DNA of 64,000 nt from Shewanella sp. 1CM18E (GTDB lineage Bacteria; Pseudomonadota; Gammaproteobacteria; Enterobacterales; Shewanellaceae), in contig NZ_JALNTW010000004.1 of NCBI RefSeq assembly GCF_023161665.1, positions 211,182 through 275,181 of the forward strand, in the 5' to 3' direction. Made by a program: the position numbers and the translations under genes. A model generated the notes under the pieces. The model made no database searches. It was not told where the DNA came from and saw only the letters and a program-made list of their open reading frames with translations. The first letter of the stretch is position 1. Each line of letters starts with the position of its first letter. Positions 53,150-62,212 of this stretch are shown here, in pieces.

Positions 53150-54487
53150 TTATTCAGCCGCACAAATCTCATGCTTATCGATAAGTCGATACAAGGTGGC
53201 ACGGGAGATCTGTAAGTCACTAGCAACAATGTCCATTTTTCCGTTATGTTTTTGAATTGCGGTAACTAAAGCATTTTTTTCCACTTCATCTTTTATCGTT
53301 TTAAGGCCTTGGGCAAAACAAGGCTGCACTATGACTTCTTTAAGCTCGAGATCTTGAGTTTTAATTAATCCATTTTCGCATAACAATACCGCTCTTCTAA
53401 TGCGATTGATAAGTTCCCTCACATTACCTACCCACTCATGCTTTAACAGGGCATAGCAAGCATCTTTACTTAACTGACATTTGCCTACATTGTATTCGTG
53501 AGTATACTTTTCACAAAAATAACTCGCCAACGGAATGATGTCTTCTTTTCGCTCTCTCAATGGAGGTAATTCGATTGTAATACCGTTAAGACGGTAAAAA
53601 AGATCTAAACGAAATTCACCTCTTTCAATCGCCAACTCCAAATCAATATGGGTCGCAGCAACCACGCGCACATCCGATGACTGCGCACACGTACCACCAA
53701 CCGTATCAAATGTTCCTTCTTGTAAAAAACGCAGTAAATTCACTTGCTGCTCCAACGGTAGATCACCAATTTCATCTAAAAAAAGTGTCCCACCATCGGC
53801 TTGTGATATTTTACCTTTATGACTACCTACCGCGCCGGTAAATGCACCTTTTTCATGGCCAAATAGTTCTGATTGCACAACCCCTGAAATTAACGAACCA
53901 CAATTAACAGCCACAAATGGACCGTCAGCCCGAGAGGATTGGGTATGAATTTTTCGGGCGATGAGCTCTTTACCTGTGCCACTTTCACCACGAACTAAAA
54001 TAGGAATATCGGTAGGGGCTGCTCGATTGATATTTTTTGATAGCATTTGCATGGCTGCAGAGCGCATTACAGGGTTTACAGGGCCAGAATTACTAGTATT
54101 ACTTCCGCCCTCTTTCATGCATTGTTGGCGAATCCGAATTACACCAATTGCATGGCCCATTAAGCGAGCAAGTCTGTCTATTTCAAAAGGGGCGGTATGA
54201 TAATCCCACGCGTGCTGACCGATAAGTTGCTGCACGGAATCGCACTTTAGCTGCTGCCGGTCAATCAACACTAATACCAAGGTATGCTTATGTAACTTGC
54301 GGATCACAGACTCAGCCCAAACGATTTGTTCAAAGCATCGAAGATCGAGTAACAATAGATGACAACTAAAATTAAAGCGCTCTAGCTCATCAACTGCACA
54401 GTATTCAGCAAATATTTCTCTACGCTTTAACTGTTCACATAAGAAGTCGTCATAACTTTGGCCAATAATACTGACACGTTTCATCAT
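53150..54487 (-). CDS. VpsR-like sigma-54-dependent activator
   Basis: This 445-residue regulator is probably the activator of the fap operon. It has an atypical receiver-like N-terminal domain (about 1-120) that lacks the usual acidic pair. A sigma-54 AAA+ domain (about 140-370) follows with Walker A GESGTGKE, the sigma-54 contact motif GAFTGA, Walker B (GGTLFLDEIGDLP) and an arginine finger region. A Fis-type helix-turn-helix (MDIVASDLQISRATLYRLI) ends the protein. The overall plan resembles Vibrio VpsR, but GAFTGA is intact. It is transcribed toward fap and ends about 140 bp before the -24 element. The sensed signal, perhaps cyclic di-GMP, is unknown. Confidence 0.9.
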   Translation of the reverse strand: MMKRVSIIGQSYDDFLCEQLKRREIFAEYCAVDELERFNFSCHLLLLDLRCFEQIVWAESVIRKLHKHTLVLVLIDRQQLKCDSVQQLIGQHAWDYHTAPFEIDRLARLMGHAIGVIRIRQQCMKEGGSNTSNSGPVNPVMRSAAMQMLSKNINRAAPTDIPILVRGESGTGKELIARKIHTQSSRADGPFVAVNCGSLISGVVQSELFGHEKGAFTGAVGSHKGKISQADGGTLFLDEIGDLPLEQQVNLLRFLQEGTFDTVGGTCAQSSDVRVVAATHIDLELAIERGEFRLDLFYRLNGITIELPPLRERKEDIIPLASYFCEKYTHEYNVGKCQLSKDACYALLKHEWVGNVRELINRIRRAVLLCENGLIKTQDLELKEVIVQPCFAQGLKTIKDEVEKNALVTAIQKHNGKMDIVASDLQISRATLYRLIDKHEICAAE

Positions 54488-54851
54488 CTACTCCCTAGAC
54501 TTAGATGTTTAATTCGTCTGAGTGAATACCGGCCTTTATCAGGTATGAATTGCACCACATAGATATCAATGTACTTGGTCGAGTAGATATCTTCAGGCCA
54601 TCACTTGTTACGGTGTATGACAGTATAGTAACGATCTCAGCCATACGTTTGTTGATCAGAACATAAATCTGAACCATCAAGCTAACACTCAAGGTTAATC
54701 ATTTACTTAGCTCTGCCTAAAAGTGGACAACTTTTCATCATCCATCTTGTCAGGCATACTTAACTGCAAATTTTAGGTTAAAAAGTGCCACCAATTATGG
54801 GTTGGCTTCACCCGTAACTGATACAGTACCCATCGTTAGAAAGGACCCACA
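54488..54851. other. Divergent promoter region, VpsR-like regulator / Pcp-like gene
   Basis: This non-coding gap of about 360 bp lies between divergent genes. A 63-codon open frame on the minus strand has no ribosome site and I do not call it. I saw no -24/-12 element here, so the regulator gene itself is probably sigma-70 dependent. Confidence 0.5.
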
Positions 54852-56012
54852 ATGACTGTTTTTAATACGGCTTTATTTAGCGCAACTCTCGCCATGGCAG
54901 CAATATGTCAACCAGCTTGGGCAAAATTAGATGTTGAAGAGTCACGTCTACCTACAGCAAAACAAGCCATACCTGAAGTCGTTGACCGTTATCAAGTTTT
55001 TGTTAGTCAGCTTAGTGACAAGTACAGCCGTCACTCTGATGAGCTTAAAATAACCCAAATGGTTGCCAACCAAGGCTTAAGATTATGGCAACAAGCCGTG
55101 CGTGATGTGCAATCAGGCCATCAAGATGACCGCTCTTTATATTGGAGCCGCTTAGCCATTCGTGAAAAACTTAAAACTCAACAGCCTAACTTTGCATTAG
55201 CCGCTTGGCAGCGTGATATTTTAGTTGATGCCGTAGAGAAGTCGTCTCGTGGATTTAGTGATATTGATTTTAAAACTGATAACGATATCAAAATCCTACT
55301 AACGGGCTTTGATCCTTTCTTTCTTGATAAAAATATCGACCAAAGCAACCCCTCTGGGTTAACCGCTTTAGCGCTTGATGGTTATCGCTTTAAGGTTAAT
55401 GGCAAACAAGTGCAAATTGAAACCGTAATGATCCCTGTTCGCTTTGCCGATTTCGATGAGGGCATGATTGAGTCGTTACTCACCCCCATTTATCGCGATA
55501 CCAGTGTAGATATGATTTTTACTGTGAGTATGGGGCGTGAAGATTTTGATATTGAACGCTTTCCAGGCTTAAATCGCAGTGCTGCGGCCCCAGATAACCT
55601 CAATGTGCTTACAGGCGCAAACAAACAAGCCCCTATCGCCCCGCCTTTTAACGGCAGTAAGTTAACTGGGCCTGAATTTGTCGAGTTCTCTTTGCCAATT
55701 AACGCTATGCAAAGTGTTCAAGGGCCATGGAAAGTTATCGATAACCACACTGTATCAACCTTGGAGCAAGGCGAATTTAAAGCCAAATCATTAGCGCAAC
55801 TAACCAACGCCACTTCCGTTGAAGGCTCTGGCGGCGGATACTTATCTAATGAGATCTCATACCGAGCTATATTGCTGAAAAACCAATTTAATAGCAGCAT
55901 TCCAGTGGGCCATATCCATACTCCACGGATTGCAGCTTACGATGCAAAAATTGAAACCGATATAGTCAATCAGGTCAGAGACATGGTTAAGGCTGCGGCC
56001 GCAACCCTTTAA
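54852..56012 (+). CDS. Secreted pyroglutamyl-peptidase I homologue, catalytic Cys replaced
   Basis: This 386-residue exported protein has a signal peptide (ALFSATLAMAAICQPAWA), an added N-terminal region of about 125 residues and a C45/Pcp-like domain starting ILLTGFDPF. The Pcp Glu region (DIERF) and the His (GHIHTPRI, about 356) are kept. In the active-site loop, where Pcp has A-G-x-x-x-C-N, this protein reads G-G-Y-L-S-N, so Cys is Ser332. It may be inactive, a serine-type variant, or a binding protein. It follows a divergent fap regulator. Confidence 0.8.
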   Translation: MTVFNTALFSATLAMAAICQPAWAKLDVEESRLPTAKQAIPEVVDRYQVFVSQLSDKYSRHSDELKITQMVANQGLRLWQQAVRDVQSGHQDDRSLYWSRLAIREKLKTQQPNFALAAWQRDILVDAVEKSSRGFSDIDFKTDNDIKILLTGFDPFFLDKNIDQSNPSGLTALALDGYRFKVNGKQVQIETVMIPVRFADFDEGMIESLLTPIYRDTSVDMIFTVSMGREDFDIERFPGLNRSAAAPDNLNVLTGANKQAPIAPPFNGSKLTGPEFVEFSLPINAMQSVQGPWKVIDNHTVSTLEQGEFKAKSLAQLTNATSVEGSGGGYLSNEISYRAILLKNQFNSSIPVGHIHTPRIAAYDAKIETDIVNQVRDMVKAAAATL

Positions 56013-56118
56013 AGCGCTACATTAATAAATCTTTGAGGCTGGATCAGACCCAACTGGTCAGCCTCTGTGCGCTCAGTTAGAATGCGTATAAGGCTTCATC
56101 AAATCAATTTAATTACTC

Positions 56119-56676
56119 ATGTTCAAAGCGCTTAATCCATTTAAATCGCGAACTAATACGCCTGCCAGTGCAAAAAACAGCCAACCTTTGACATTTAACG
56201 ACCCGCAGCAGCAACTGATCGCCCAGCAAGTGGAACGTTGTTATCAAATAGCCGAAACGAAACTTAAGCGCTCCTTTCCAAGGCCAGAGATCAATTTTGC
56301 GCTTAGAGGCAAAAGTGCGGGCACTGCTCACTTGCAGCTAAACAAGCTGCGCTTTAATGCCACTTTACTTAAAACTAATCATCAAGCTTTTATTGATGAA
56401 GTGGTGCCACACGAAATTTGCCACTTACTCGCTGCACAAGTTTTTGGTCGAGTAAAACCCCATGGCCGCGAGTGGCAAAGCCTTATGCTGCAAGTGTTTA
56501 ACCTACAACCTCGCACCACCCATAGCTTTGATACCACAGCCGTTGAAGGCAAAACCTTTGACTATTTTTGCCTTTGCGGGCCAATAAAGCTCAGTGTACG
56601 CAGACATAACAAAGTATTACGAGGAGAAACTCAATATCGCTGTCGTAAGTGCGGCAGCCAGTTACAGTCAAATTGA
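56119..56676 (+). CDS. sprT: SprT-family zinc metalloprotein
   Basis: This 185-residue SprT-like protein contains the metal-binding HEICHLL (HExxH) near residue 95, a downstream His (KPHGREWQSLM), and a C-terminal zinc-ribbon-like tail with FCLCGP and CRKCGSQ. SprT relatives include the DNA-protein crosslink protease SPRTN, but the bacterial protein has no agreed function. The gene follows the Pcp-like gene by about 100 bp and precedes endA. The start and length are normal for the family. Confidence 0.9.
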   Translation: MFKALNPFKSRTNTPASAKNSQPLTFNDPQQQLIAQQVERCYQIAETKLKRSFPRPEINFALRGKSAGTAHLQLNKLRFNATLLKTNHQAFIDEVVPHEICHLLAAQVFGRVKPHGREWQSLMLQVFNLQPRTTHSFDTTAVEGKTFDYFCLCGPIKLSVRRHNKVLRGETQYRCRKCGSQLQSN

Positions 56677-56692
56677 GTCAGAACCATTACTA

Positions 56693-56715
56693 GTACCTAA
56701 GTTTCGTACCTAAGT
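56693..56715. repeat. Short direct repeat downstream of sprT
   Basis: GTACCTAAGT occurs twice with three bases between, just after the sprT stop. It could be a slippage product or a binding site. It lies in an otherwise featureless 257-bp gap before endA. Confidence 0.6.
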
Positions 56716-56933
56716 AATATCGAATAAATACCGCTATTTAAGCCATCTCAAGCACCTCGGGCAAAAAGAGCAAACAGCCAACGCATGTCATAACGAATTC
56801 GTAAATGACAATAAACAATGCGGTAATCGCTTTGCAGCTCTCTCTACCATTGCAGCTAACGCGCTGCTCACTTACAATCCCGCCCAAACGAACATACGTT
56901 TCGTCATCGCGATATTTTTTAGGGATTTTTTAG

Positions 56934-57677
56934 ATGTCATTTATCAAAGTGCTCGCAGTAGCGCTCGGCCTTATGTGGCTGTTACCTCAAACAACTTATG
57001 CTTCAACCGGTCATGCAAAAAGCTTTAACCAAGCGAAGAAAAATATACGTAAGATTTATCTCAATAACCTGCCGCAAACTAGTTTTTACTGCGGCTGTGA
57101 TATCACAGTAAAAGGCAAAAAATGGATCCCAGAGCTTGATACTTGTGGCTATGAAATTCGTAAACAAAAAGTGCGCGCCTCACGCATAGAATGGGAGCAT
57201 GTTGTTCCGGCGTGGGAGTTCGGTCATCAACTACTTTGCTGGCAAGAAGGTGGTCGTAAAAACTGTGGCCGAAAAGATCGCACCTTTAAAAAAATGGAAT
57301 CAGATTTACACAATTTAGTACCTGCAATTGGCGAAGTGAACGGCGACCGCAGTAACTATCGCTTTAGTCAGTGGAATGCCAAGCCAACTCAATATGGTGA
57401 GTGCCAATTCACTGTTGATTTCAAAGGCCGTAAAGTACAACCACCAGCCCATACTCGTGGCCAAATTGCTCGCACCTATTTCTATATGCAACAAGCTTAC
57501 GGATTGAAAATATCCAGCAGCCAATTAAAGTTATTTAAAGCATGGGATAAAACCTACCCAGTTGATACTATGGAATGTCGACGTGACCAAGAGATTGCCA
57601 AAGTACAAGGCAACCACAATGAGTTTGTTCAAGCTCAGTGTCAGCGCCTAAATAACTCAACGACTTACGCAGAATAA
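56934..57677 (+). CDS. endA: Endonuclease I (periplasmic/extracellular nuclease)
   Basis: This 247-residue exported nuclease of the Endonuclease_1 (EndA/Vvn/Dns) family cuts DNA and RNA in the periplasm or medium. It has a signal peptide ending QTTYA and the active-site segment [12 protein letters not shown] with His, followed by [19 protein letters not shown]. About eight Cys form the expected disulfides. Vibrio Dns limits natural transformation and feeds on extracellular DNA; the role here is inferred. rsmE follows 13 bp later, so the two are co-transcribed. Confidence 0.95.
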   Translation: MSFIKVLAVALGLMWLLPQTTYASTGHAKSFNQAKKNIRKIYLNNLPQTSFYCGCDITVKGKKWIPELDTCGYEIRKQKVRASRIEWEHVVPAWEFGHQLLCWQEGGRKNCGRKDRTFKKMESDLHNLVPAIGEVNGDRSNYRFSQWNAKPTQYGECQFTVDFKGRKVQPPAHTRGQIARTYFYMQQAYGLKISSSQLKLFKAWDKTYPVDTMECRRDQEIAKVQGNHNEFVQAQCQRLNNSTTYAE

Positions 57678-57690
57678 GGCTTGTAACATC

Positions 57691-58422
57691 ATGAGAGTGC
57701 CAAGAATTTATCAACAATCAACATTAACTGTCGGCCAATCGGTTGCTTTAGATGAAGAAGCGGCTGGTCACGTAGGCCGCGTATTAAGAATGGCTTCAGG
57801 TGAGCAAGTTAGCTTATTTAATGGCGATGGTAATGATTACCTTGCTGAAATTGTCAGTGCCAGTAAGAAAAACGTTGAAGTTAAGGTCCTTAGTTGTGAG
57901 GCCAACGATAGTGAGTCGCCACTTAACTTGCATTTAGGCCAAGTGATCTCTCGTGGTGACAGAATGGACTTTACCATTCAAAAGTCGGTCGAGCTGGGTG
58001 TTAACACTATTACACCTCTGTTTTCAGAGCGCTGTGGTGTAAAGCTAACAGGCGAGCGTTTAGAGAAGAAAATTCAGCAATGGCAAAAGATTGTTATTAG
58101 CGCTTGTGAGCAGTCAGGTCGCAGCGTGGTGCCAATTGTGCGCCCTGCAATGCAATTAGTAGACTGGTGCGCAGAACAATCTGATGCCGTGAAGCTTAAC
58201 TTGCACCCACGAGCTTCTCATGGTGTCAACGGCTTAACACTACCAAACAATCGCGTAAGACTGGTTATTGGCCCAGAAGGCGGCTTATCAGGCCCAGAAA
58301 TCGCCATGACAGAAGAACATCAATTTACCGACGTATTGCTTGGTCCACGAGTGCTTCGTACTGAAACAGCCGCGCTCACCACCATTAGTGCGCTGCAGCT
58401 TAAATTCGGTGATATCGGCTAG
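57691..58422 (+). CDS. rsmE: 16S rRNA m3U1498 methyltransferase
   Basis: This 243-residue SPOUT-class enzyme methylates U1498 of 16S rRNA with S-adenosylmethionine. It has the N-terminal PUA-like domain (MRVPRIYQ) and the C-terminal knot with [14 protein letters not shown] and [11 protein letters not shown], the cofactor-binding loops of RsmE. It lies 13 bp behind endA. The length is normal. The gene pair endA-rsmE-gshB is common in gammaproteobacteria. Confidence 0.97.
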   Translation: MRVPRIYQQSTLTVGQSVALDEEAAGHVGRVLRMASGEQVSLFNGDGNDYLAEIVSASKKNVEVKVLSCEANDSESPLNLHLGQVISRGDRMDFTIQKSVELGVNTITPLFSERCGVKLTGERLEKKIQQWQKIVISACEQSGRSVVPIVRPAMQLVDWCAEQSDAVKLNLHPRASHGVNGLTLPNNRVRLVIGPEGGLSGPEIAMTEEHQFTDVLLGPRVLRTETAALTTISALQLKFGDIG

Positions 58423-58446
58423 AGATTGATTAATCGCTTGTCAGGC

Positions 58447-58475
58447 AGTGGCAAATACCTAATTGATTTGCCACT
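58447..58475. terminator. Stem-loop between rsmE and gshB
   Basis: The perfect 10-bp stem AGTGGCAAAT/ATTTGCCACT has a 9-nt loop and lies 25 bp past the rsmE stop. No strong T-tract follows, so it may attenuate rather than fully stop transcription into gshB. Confidence 0.55.
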
Positions 58476-58573
58476 CGCTATATTAGTAAAAGTTTATCGG
58501 TTAAACGCTGGAAAACCGGCAACATAGCCCCCATATTCATCGTTGAAACGAATATAAGATAAGGAAATGCTCC

Positions 58574-59527
58574 ATGATTAAACTCGGCATCGTGATGGAT
58601 CCCATCAGCGACATCAACATCAAGAAAGATTCTAGCTTTGCAATGTTAATGGCCGCGCAGGCCCGTGGTTATCAGCTTTTCTACATGGAGATGAAAGATC
58701 TCGCCATGGTTAACGGCCAGGCAATGGCGACCATGAGCGCGTTAACTGTTCAAGACGACCCACAAAACTGGTACCAGCTAGAAGACGCTATCGATACGCC
58801 TCTTGCCGATCTAGACGTTATTTTAATGCGTAAAGACCCACCATTTGATACCGAATTTGTTTACTCCACTTACATGCTAGAGCGTGCAGAAGAACAAGGT
58901 GTTTTGATTGTAAACAAGCCGCAAAGCCTACGTGATGCTAACGAAAAACTCTTTACAGCTTGGTTTTCTGAGTTCACCCCAGAAACTATCGTTACCCGCG
59001 ATGAGCAGCGAATTCGTGCTTTCCATCAAGCTAAAGGTGACATCATCCTTAAGCCATTAGATGGCATGGGCGGTAGCTCAATCTTTAGAGTGAAAAAAGA
59101 TGACCCTAACCTAGGTGTTATCATCGAAACCCTTACTGCAGAAGGGACCCAATACGCGATGGCACAAGCCTTTATCCCGGATATCACAGCAGGTGATAAG
59201 CGGATTTTAGTGGTAGACGGCGAACCAGTGCCTTACTCGCTTGCGCGTATTCCACAAAAAGGTGAAACCCGCGGTAACTTAGCAGCAGGTGGTCGCGGAG
59301 TAGCACAACCGCTTTCGGATTCTGACTGGCATATCGCTCGCACTATCGGACCAGAGCTGAAAAAGCGCGGCCTGATTTTTGTAGGTCTTGATGTTATTGG
59401 TGACAAGCTAACTGAAATTAACGTTACCAGCCCAACTTGCATTAAGGAAATTCAAGCAGCATTCGATGTGGATATCACCGGCATGCTAATGGATGCTATT
59501 GAAGCCCGTATAAATAAAACAGCTTAG
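58574..59527 (+). CDS. gshB: Glutathione synthetase
   Basis: This 317-residue ATP-grasp enzyme joins gamma-glutamylcysteine and glycine to make glutathione. It has the N-terminal family pattern KLGIVMDPISDINIKKDSSFAML, the ATP-grasp region KPLDGMGGSSIFRV and the C-terminal metal/substrate segment LIFVGLDVIGDKLTEINVTSPT. The length is that of E. coli GshB. The alkaline phosphatase gene follows 14 bp later. Confidence 0.97.
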   Translation: MIKLGIVMDPISDINIKKDSSFAMLMAAQARGYQLFYMEMKDLAMVNGQAMATMSALTVQDDPQNWYQLEDAIDTPLADLDVILMRKDPPFDTEFVYSTYMLERAEEQGVLIVNKPQSLRDANEKLFTAWFSEFTPETIVTRDEQRIRAFHQAKGDIILKPLDGMGGSSIFRVKKDDPNLGVIIETLTAEGTQYAMAQAFIPDITAGDKRILVVDGEPVPYSLARIPQKGETRGNLAAGGRGVAQPLSDSDWHIARTIGPELKKRGLIFVGLDVIGDKLTEINVTSPTCIKEIQAAFDVDITGMLMDAIEARINKTA

Positions 59528-59541
59528 CCAAAGGAATCGGC

Positions 59542-60846
59542 ATGAACTTAACAAAAACATTAACTTGGGCCATTAGCGCCCTAGTTATGTTACCTCTATT
59601 TGCTGCGGCAAATCTCGATATTAATGATGCGCCGTCGCGCCCTAAAAACATGATTATCATGGTGGGTGACGGTATGGGGCCTGCCTATACCAGTGCATAT
59701 CGTTATTACCAAAATAACCCTGACACAGAAGAGATAGAGCAAACAGTTTTTGATAGGTTACTTGTCGGTATGGCTTCAACCTACCCGGCAAGACAAAGTG
59801 GCTTTGTCACCGACTCAGCCGCCTCAGCAACAGCATTAGCTACCGGCGTCAAAAGTTATAACGGCGCGATATCAGTTGATGTTAACAAGCGTCCGTTAAC
59901 CACCATAATGCAAATGGCTAAAGAGCGCGGTATGGCAACAGGTGTTGCTGTTACCTCGCAAGTTAACCATGCAACGCCGGCGGCCTATTTAGCGCATAAT
60001 GAAAGCCGTCGCAATTACGATGAAATAGCTAAAAGTTACTTAGACTCTGACGCTGATGTCATTTTAGGCGGTGGACAAAAGTACTTTTCAGAGGCTCTGC
60101 TTGAACAGTTTAAAGCCAAAGGTTATCAACACATTGATGACTTTTCACAGCTAAGTAGCATCACCCAAGGCAAAGTGCTTGGACTGTTTGCCGAGGTGCA
60201 ATTACCTTGGGTTATCGACAAGCAAGAATCTACTCAGCTCAGCCTACTGACCCAAAAGGCACTCGATTTATTGTCACAAAATGACAAAGGCTTTGTGTTG
60301 TTAGTTGAAGGCAGCCTAATTGACTGGGCTGGCCACAATAATGATATCGCCACGGCAATGGGTGAAATGCATGGTTTTGCCAACGCTATTGAAGTGGTAG
60401 AGCAATTTGTTCGTGCCAATCCAGACACCTTAATGGTGGTAACCGCCGACCATAATACCGGCGGTTTATCTATTGGTGCTAACGGAGAATATGCTTGGGA
60501 TACCCAACTACTGCAGGGCATTAAAGCCAGCCCAGCAAGTATTGCAGAGCAAGCCATTGCTATTGATAGCTGGCAAACTCTCATTAACGACAAGCTTGGT
60601 TTTGAAGTCACTGACACTGAATTACAACGACTAAGCAATGCGCGTATGCAAGGCAAACAAGCATTGGAAACTAGCTTAAAACAGCTGATTGATACCCGCA
60701 GCTTTACCGGCTGGACCACAACAGGTCACACTGGTGGCGATGTGCAGGTATTTGCAGCCGGCCCTGCAGCTGATCTTTTCAAAGGCAATCAAGACAATAC
60801 CGATATTGCAGAAAAGATGATGAGCCTACTACCGCGGACTAAATAG
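59542..60846 (+). CDS. phoA: Alkaline phosphatase
   Basis: This 434-residue exported phosphomonoesterase has a signal peptide (ALVMLPLFAAA). The metal-binding MVGDGMG is near residue 42, and the nucleophile Ser lies in TDSAASATALATG (about 92). Metal His/Asp residues occur in EGSLIDWAGHNND, TADHNTGG and TTGHTGGDV. All key residues appear intact. It is 14 bp behind gshB, so they are probably co-transcribed, and a terminator follows. I saw no PHO box. The symbol phoA is a family label only. Confidence 0.92.
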   Translation: MNLTKTLTWAISALVMLPLFAAANLDINDAPSRPKNMIIMVGDGMGPAYTSAYRYYQNNPDTEEIEQTVFDRLLVGMASTYPARQSGFVTDSAASATALATGVKSYNGAISVDVNKRPLTTIMQMAKERGMATGVAVTSQVNHATPAAYLAHNESRRNYDEIAKSYLDSDADVILGGGQKYFSEALLEQFKAKGYQHIDDFSQLSSITQGKVLGLFAEVQLPWVIDKQESTQLSLLTQKALDLLSQNDKGFVLLVEGSLIDWAGHNNDIATAMGEMHGFANAIEVVEQFVRANPDTLMVVTADHNTGGLSIGANGEYAWDTQLLQGIKASPASIAEQAIAIDSWQTLINDKLGFEVTDTELQRLSNARMQGKQALETSLKQLIDTRSFTGWTTTGHTGGDVQVFAAGPAADLFKGNQDNTDIAEKMMSLLPRTK

Positions 60847-60895
60847 CACAACGATGTAAGCTATGCGTAAGTCAAGGTGCAGAACAAACTCATAA

Positions 60896-60922
60896 GGCCG
60901 CTAATTTAGCGGTCTTTTTTTG
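60896..60922 (+). terminator. Rho-independent terminator of gshB-phosphatase
   Basis: The stem GGCCGCT/AGCGGTC (one G-T pair) with a 5-nt loop is followed by seven T residues, about 50 bp past the phosphatase stop. Confidence 0.9.
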
Positions 60923-61005
60923 CTCAAGCTTCGATATTATCAAATTCGCATTCCAAAGCCGTTACGGTATAATTGCAGCCAATTAAACCTCGACCTTGAA
61001 AACTC

Positions 61006-62034
61006 ATGCTAACCAACGCTTCGCAAGTCCTTCTCAGAAATAGTGAACTAGTTAAAGACCAATCTGTATTGGTCATTAACTATGAAAGTGACCACCTACC
61101 AAAAGAACTTCTCAACACTGCTAGCAGTGTATGCGGGTTAGCATTAGATTATCACCACCACTTGATGATGTTGCCTTATGCAGCTAAAAACTTAACGTTG
61201 CACTTTGGTCATCAACTACCTAATGACGATAGCTTTGATACAGTTATTGTTTATTTTCCTAAAGCTAAAGCGTTAGCACCTTACCTATTTAACTTGGCAG
61301 CAAAGCACCTAAAATCTCAAGGCCAGTTGATTGTCGTTGGTGAAAACAAAGGTGGTATCAAATCACTGCCTAAACAGCTCCCTAGCTACTTTGACAAGCC
61401 ATTTAAAGCCGATAACGCACGTCACTGTGTAGTATTTTTAAGTGAGCTAAATGCCGCTGCACCAAAGTTAACTCTTACTGACTGGCAAAGTAAATACCAA
61501 CTTGATACGCCTCAAGGCCAAATTACTATCTGTAATCTAGTTGGCGTATTTAGCGAGAAAAAGCTTGATGAAGGCACGCAGCTACTACTTGAAAACTTAC
61601 CGAAGATGCGCGGTAAAGTGCTCGACTTTGGTTGCGGTGCAGGTGTAATTGCCGCAGCATTATTAAAAGTGCAGCCAGAGTTAAAAATAGATTGTGTTGA
61701 TATTAATGCGATGGCTTTAGCTTCTTGTGAATTAACCCTCGCTGCTAATGGTTTTAGCGCCAAGGTTTTTGCATCTGATGGACTTACGCAAACCAATAAC
61801 CGCTATGATGGTATTATCTCAAATCCACCGTTTCACGATGGCTTAGCAAGCACCACTAATATCGCAACCACCTTTGTTAAAGACAGCGCTAAAAATTTGC
61901 AGTCTGGCGGCTTATTTCACATTGTTGCAAATCGTCACCTACCATACTCAGACACCATAGCTGAATATTTCGGTTCAGTTAATGTCGCTGCAGAAAACAA
62001 CAAATACAAAATTTATAGCAACACTAAAGCCTAA
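61006..62034 (+). CDS. rsmC: 16S rRNA m2G1207 methyltransferase
   Basis: This 342-residue enzyme methylates G1207 of 16S rRNA. It is made of two related methyltransferase-like halves. The N-terminal one (about 1-165) is inactive and helps binding. The C-terminal one carries the cofactor motif [14 protein letters not shown] and the catalytic SNPPFHDG. The length fits E. coli RsmC (343). It stands alone between two terminated units. Confidence 0.96.
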   Translation: MLTNASQVLLRNSELVKDQSVLVINYESDHLPKELLNTASSVCGLALDYHHHLMMLPYAAKNLTLHFGHQLPNDDSFDTVIVYFPKAKALAPYLFNLAAKHLKSQGQLIVVGENKGGIKSLPKQLPSYFDKPFKADNARHCVVFLSELNAAAPKLTLTDWQSKYQLDTPQGQITICNLVGVFSEKKLDEGTQLLLENLPKMRGKVLDFGCGAGVIAAALLKVQPELKIDCVDINAMALASCELTLAANGFSAKVFASDGLTQTNNRYDGIISNPPFHDGLASTTNIATTFVKDSAKNLQSGGLFHIVANRHLPYSDTIAEYFGSVNVAAENNKYKIYSNTKA

Positions 62035-62212
62035 TTACCGCCCTTATTACCTATCGTCCTAGTTGTTGGCACTATCAGCAACTTAGGCGACTAGTATCGC
62101 TTGTTTTATTTGATTCACACTATTTGTGCTTGAAGCTTTTTTACCCACCTTTTATATGGTTATATTGGTATTAGCAATCTCTTAAAACAATAAAAGATAC
62201 TAGAGGTGTTCG

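Noticed and set aside
54501-54692. A 63-codon frame between the VpsR-like regulator and the Pcp-like gene
   Set aside because: There is no ribosome site or family match, and it occupies a divergent promoter region.
60234-60719. A 161-codon frame antisense to alkaline phosphatase
   Set aside because: It is a frame shadow of a gene with all catalytic motifs intact.
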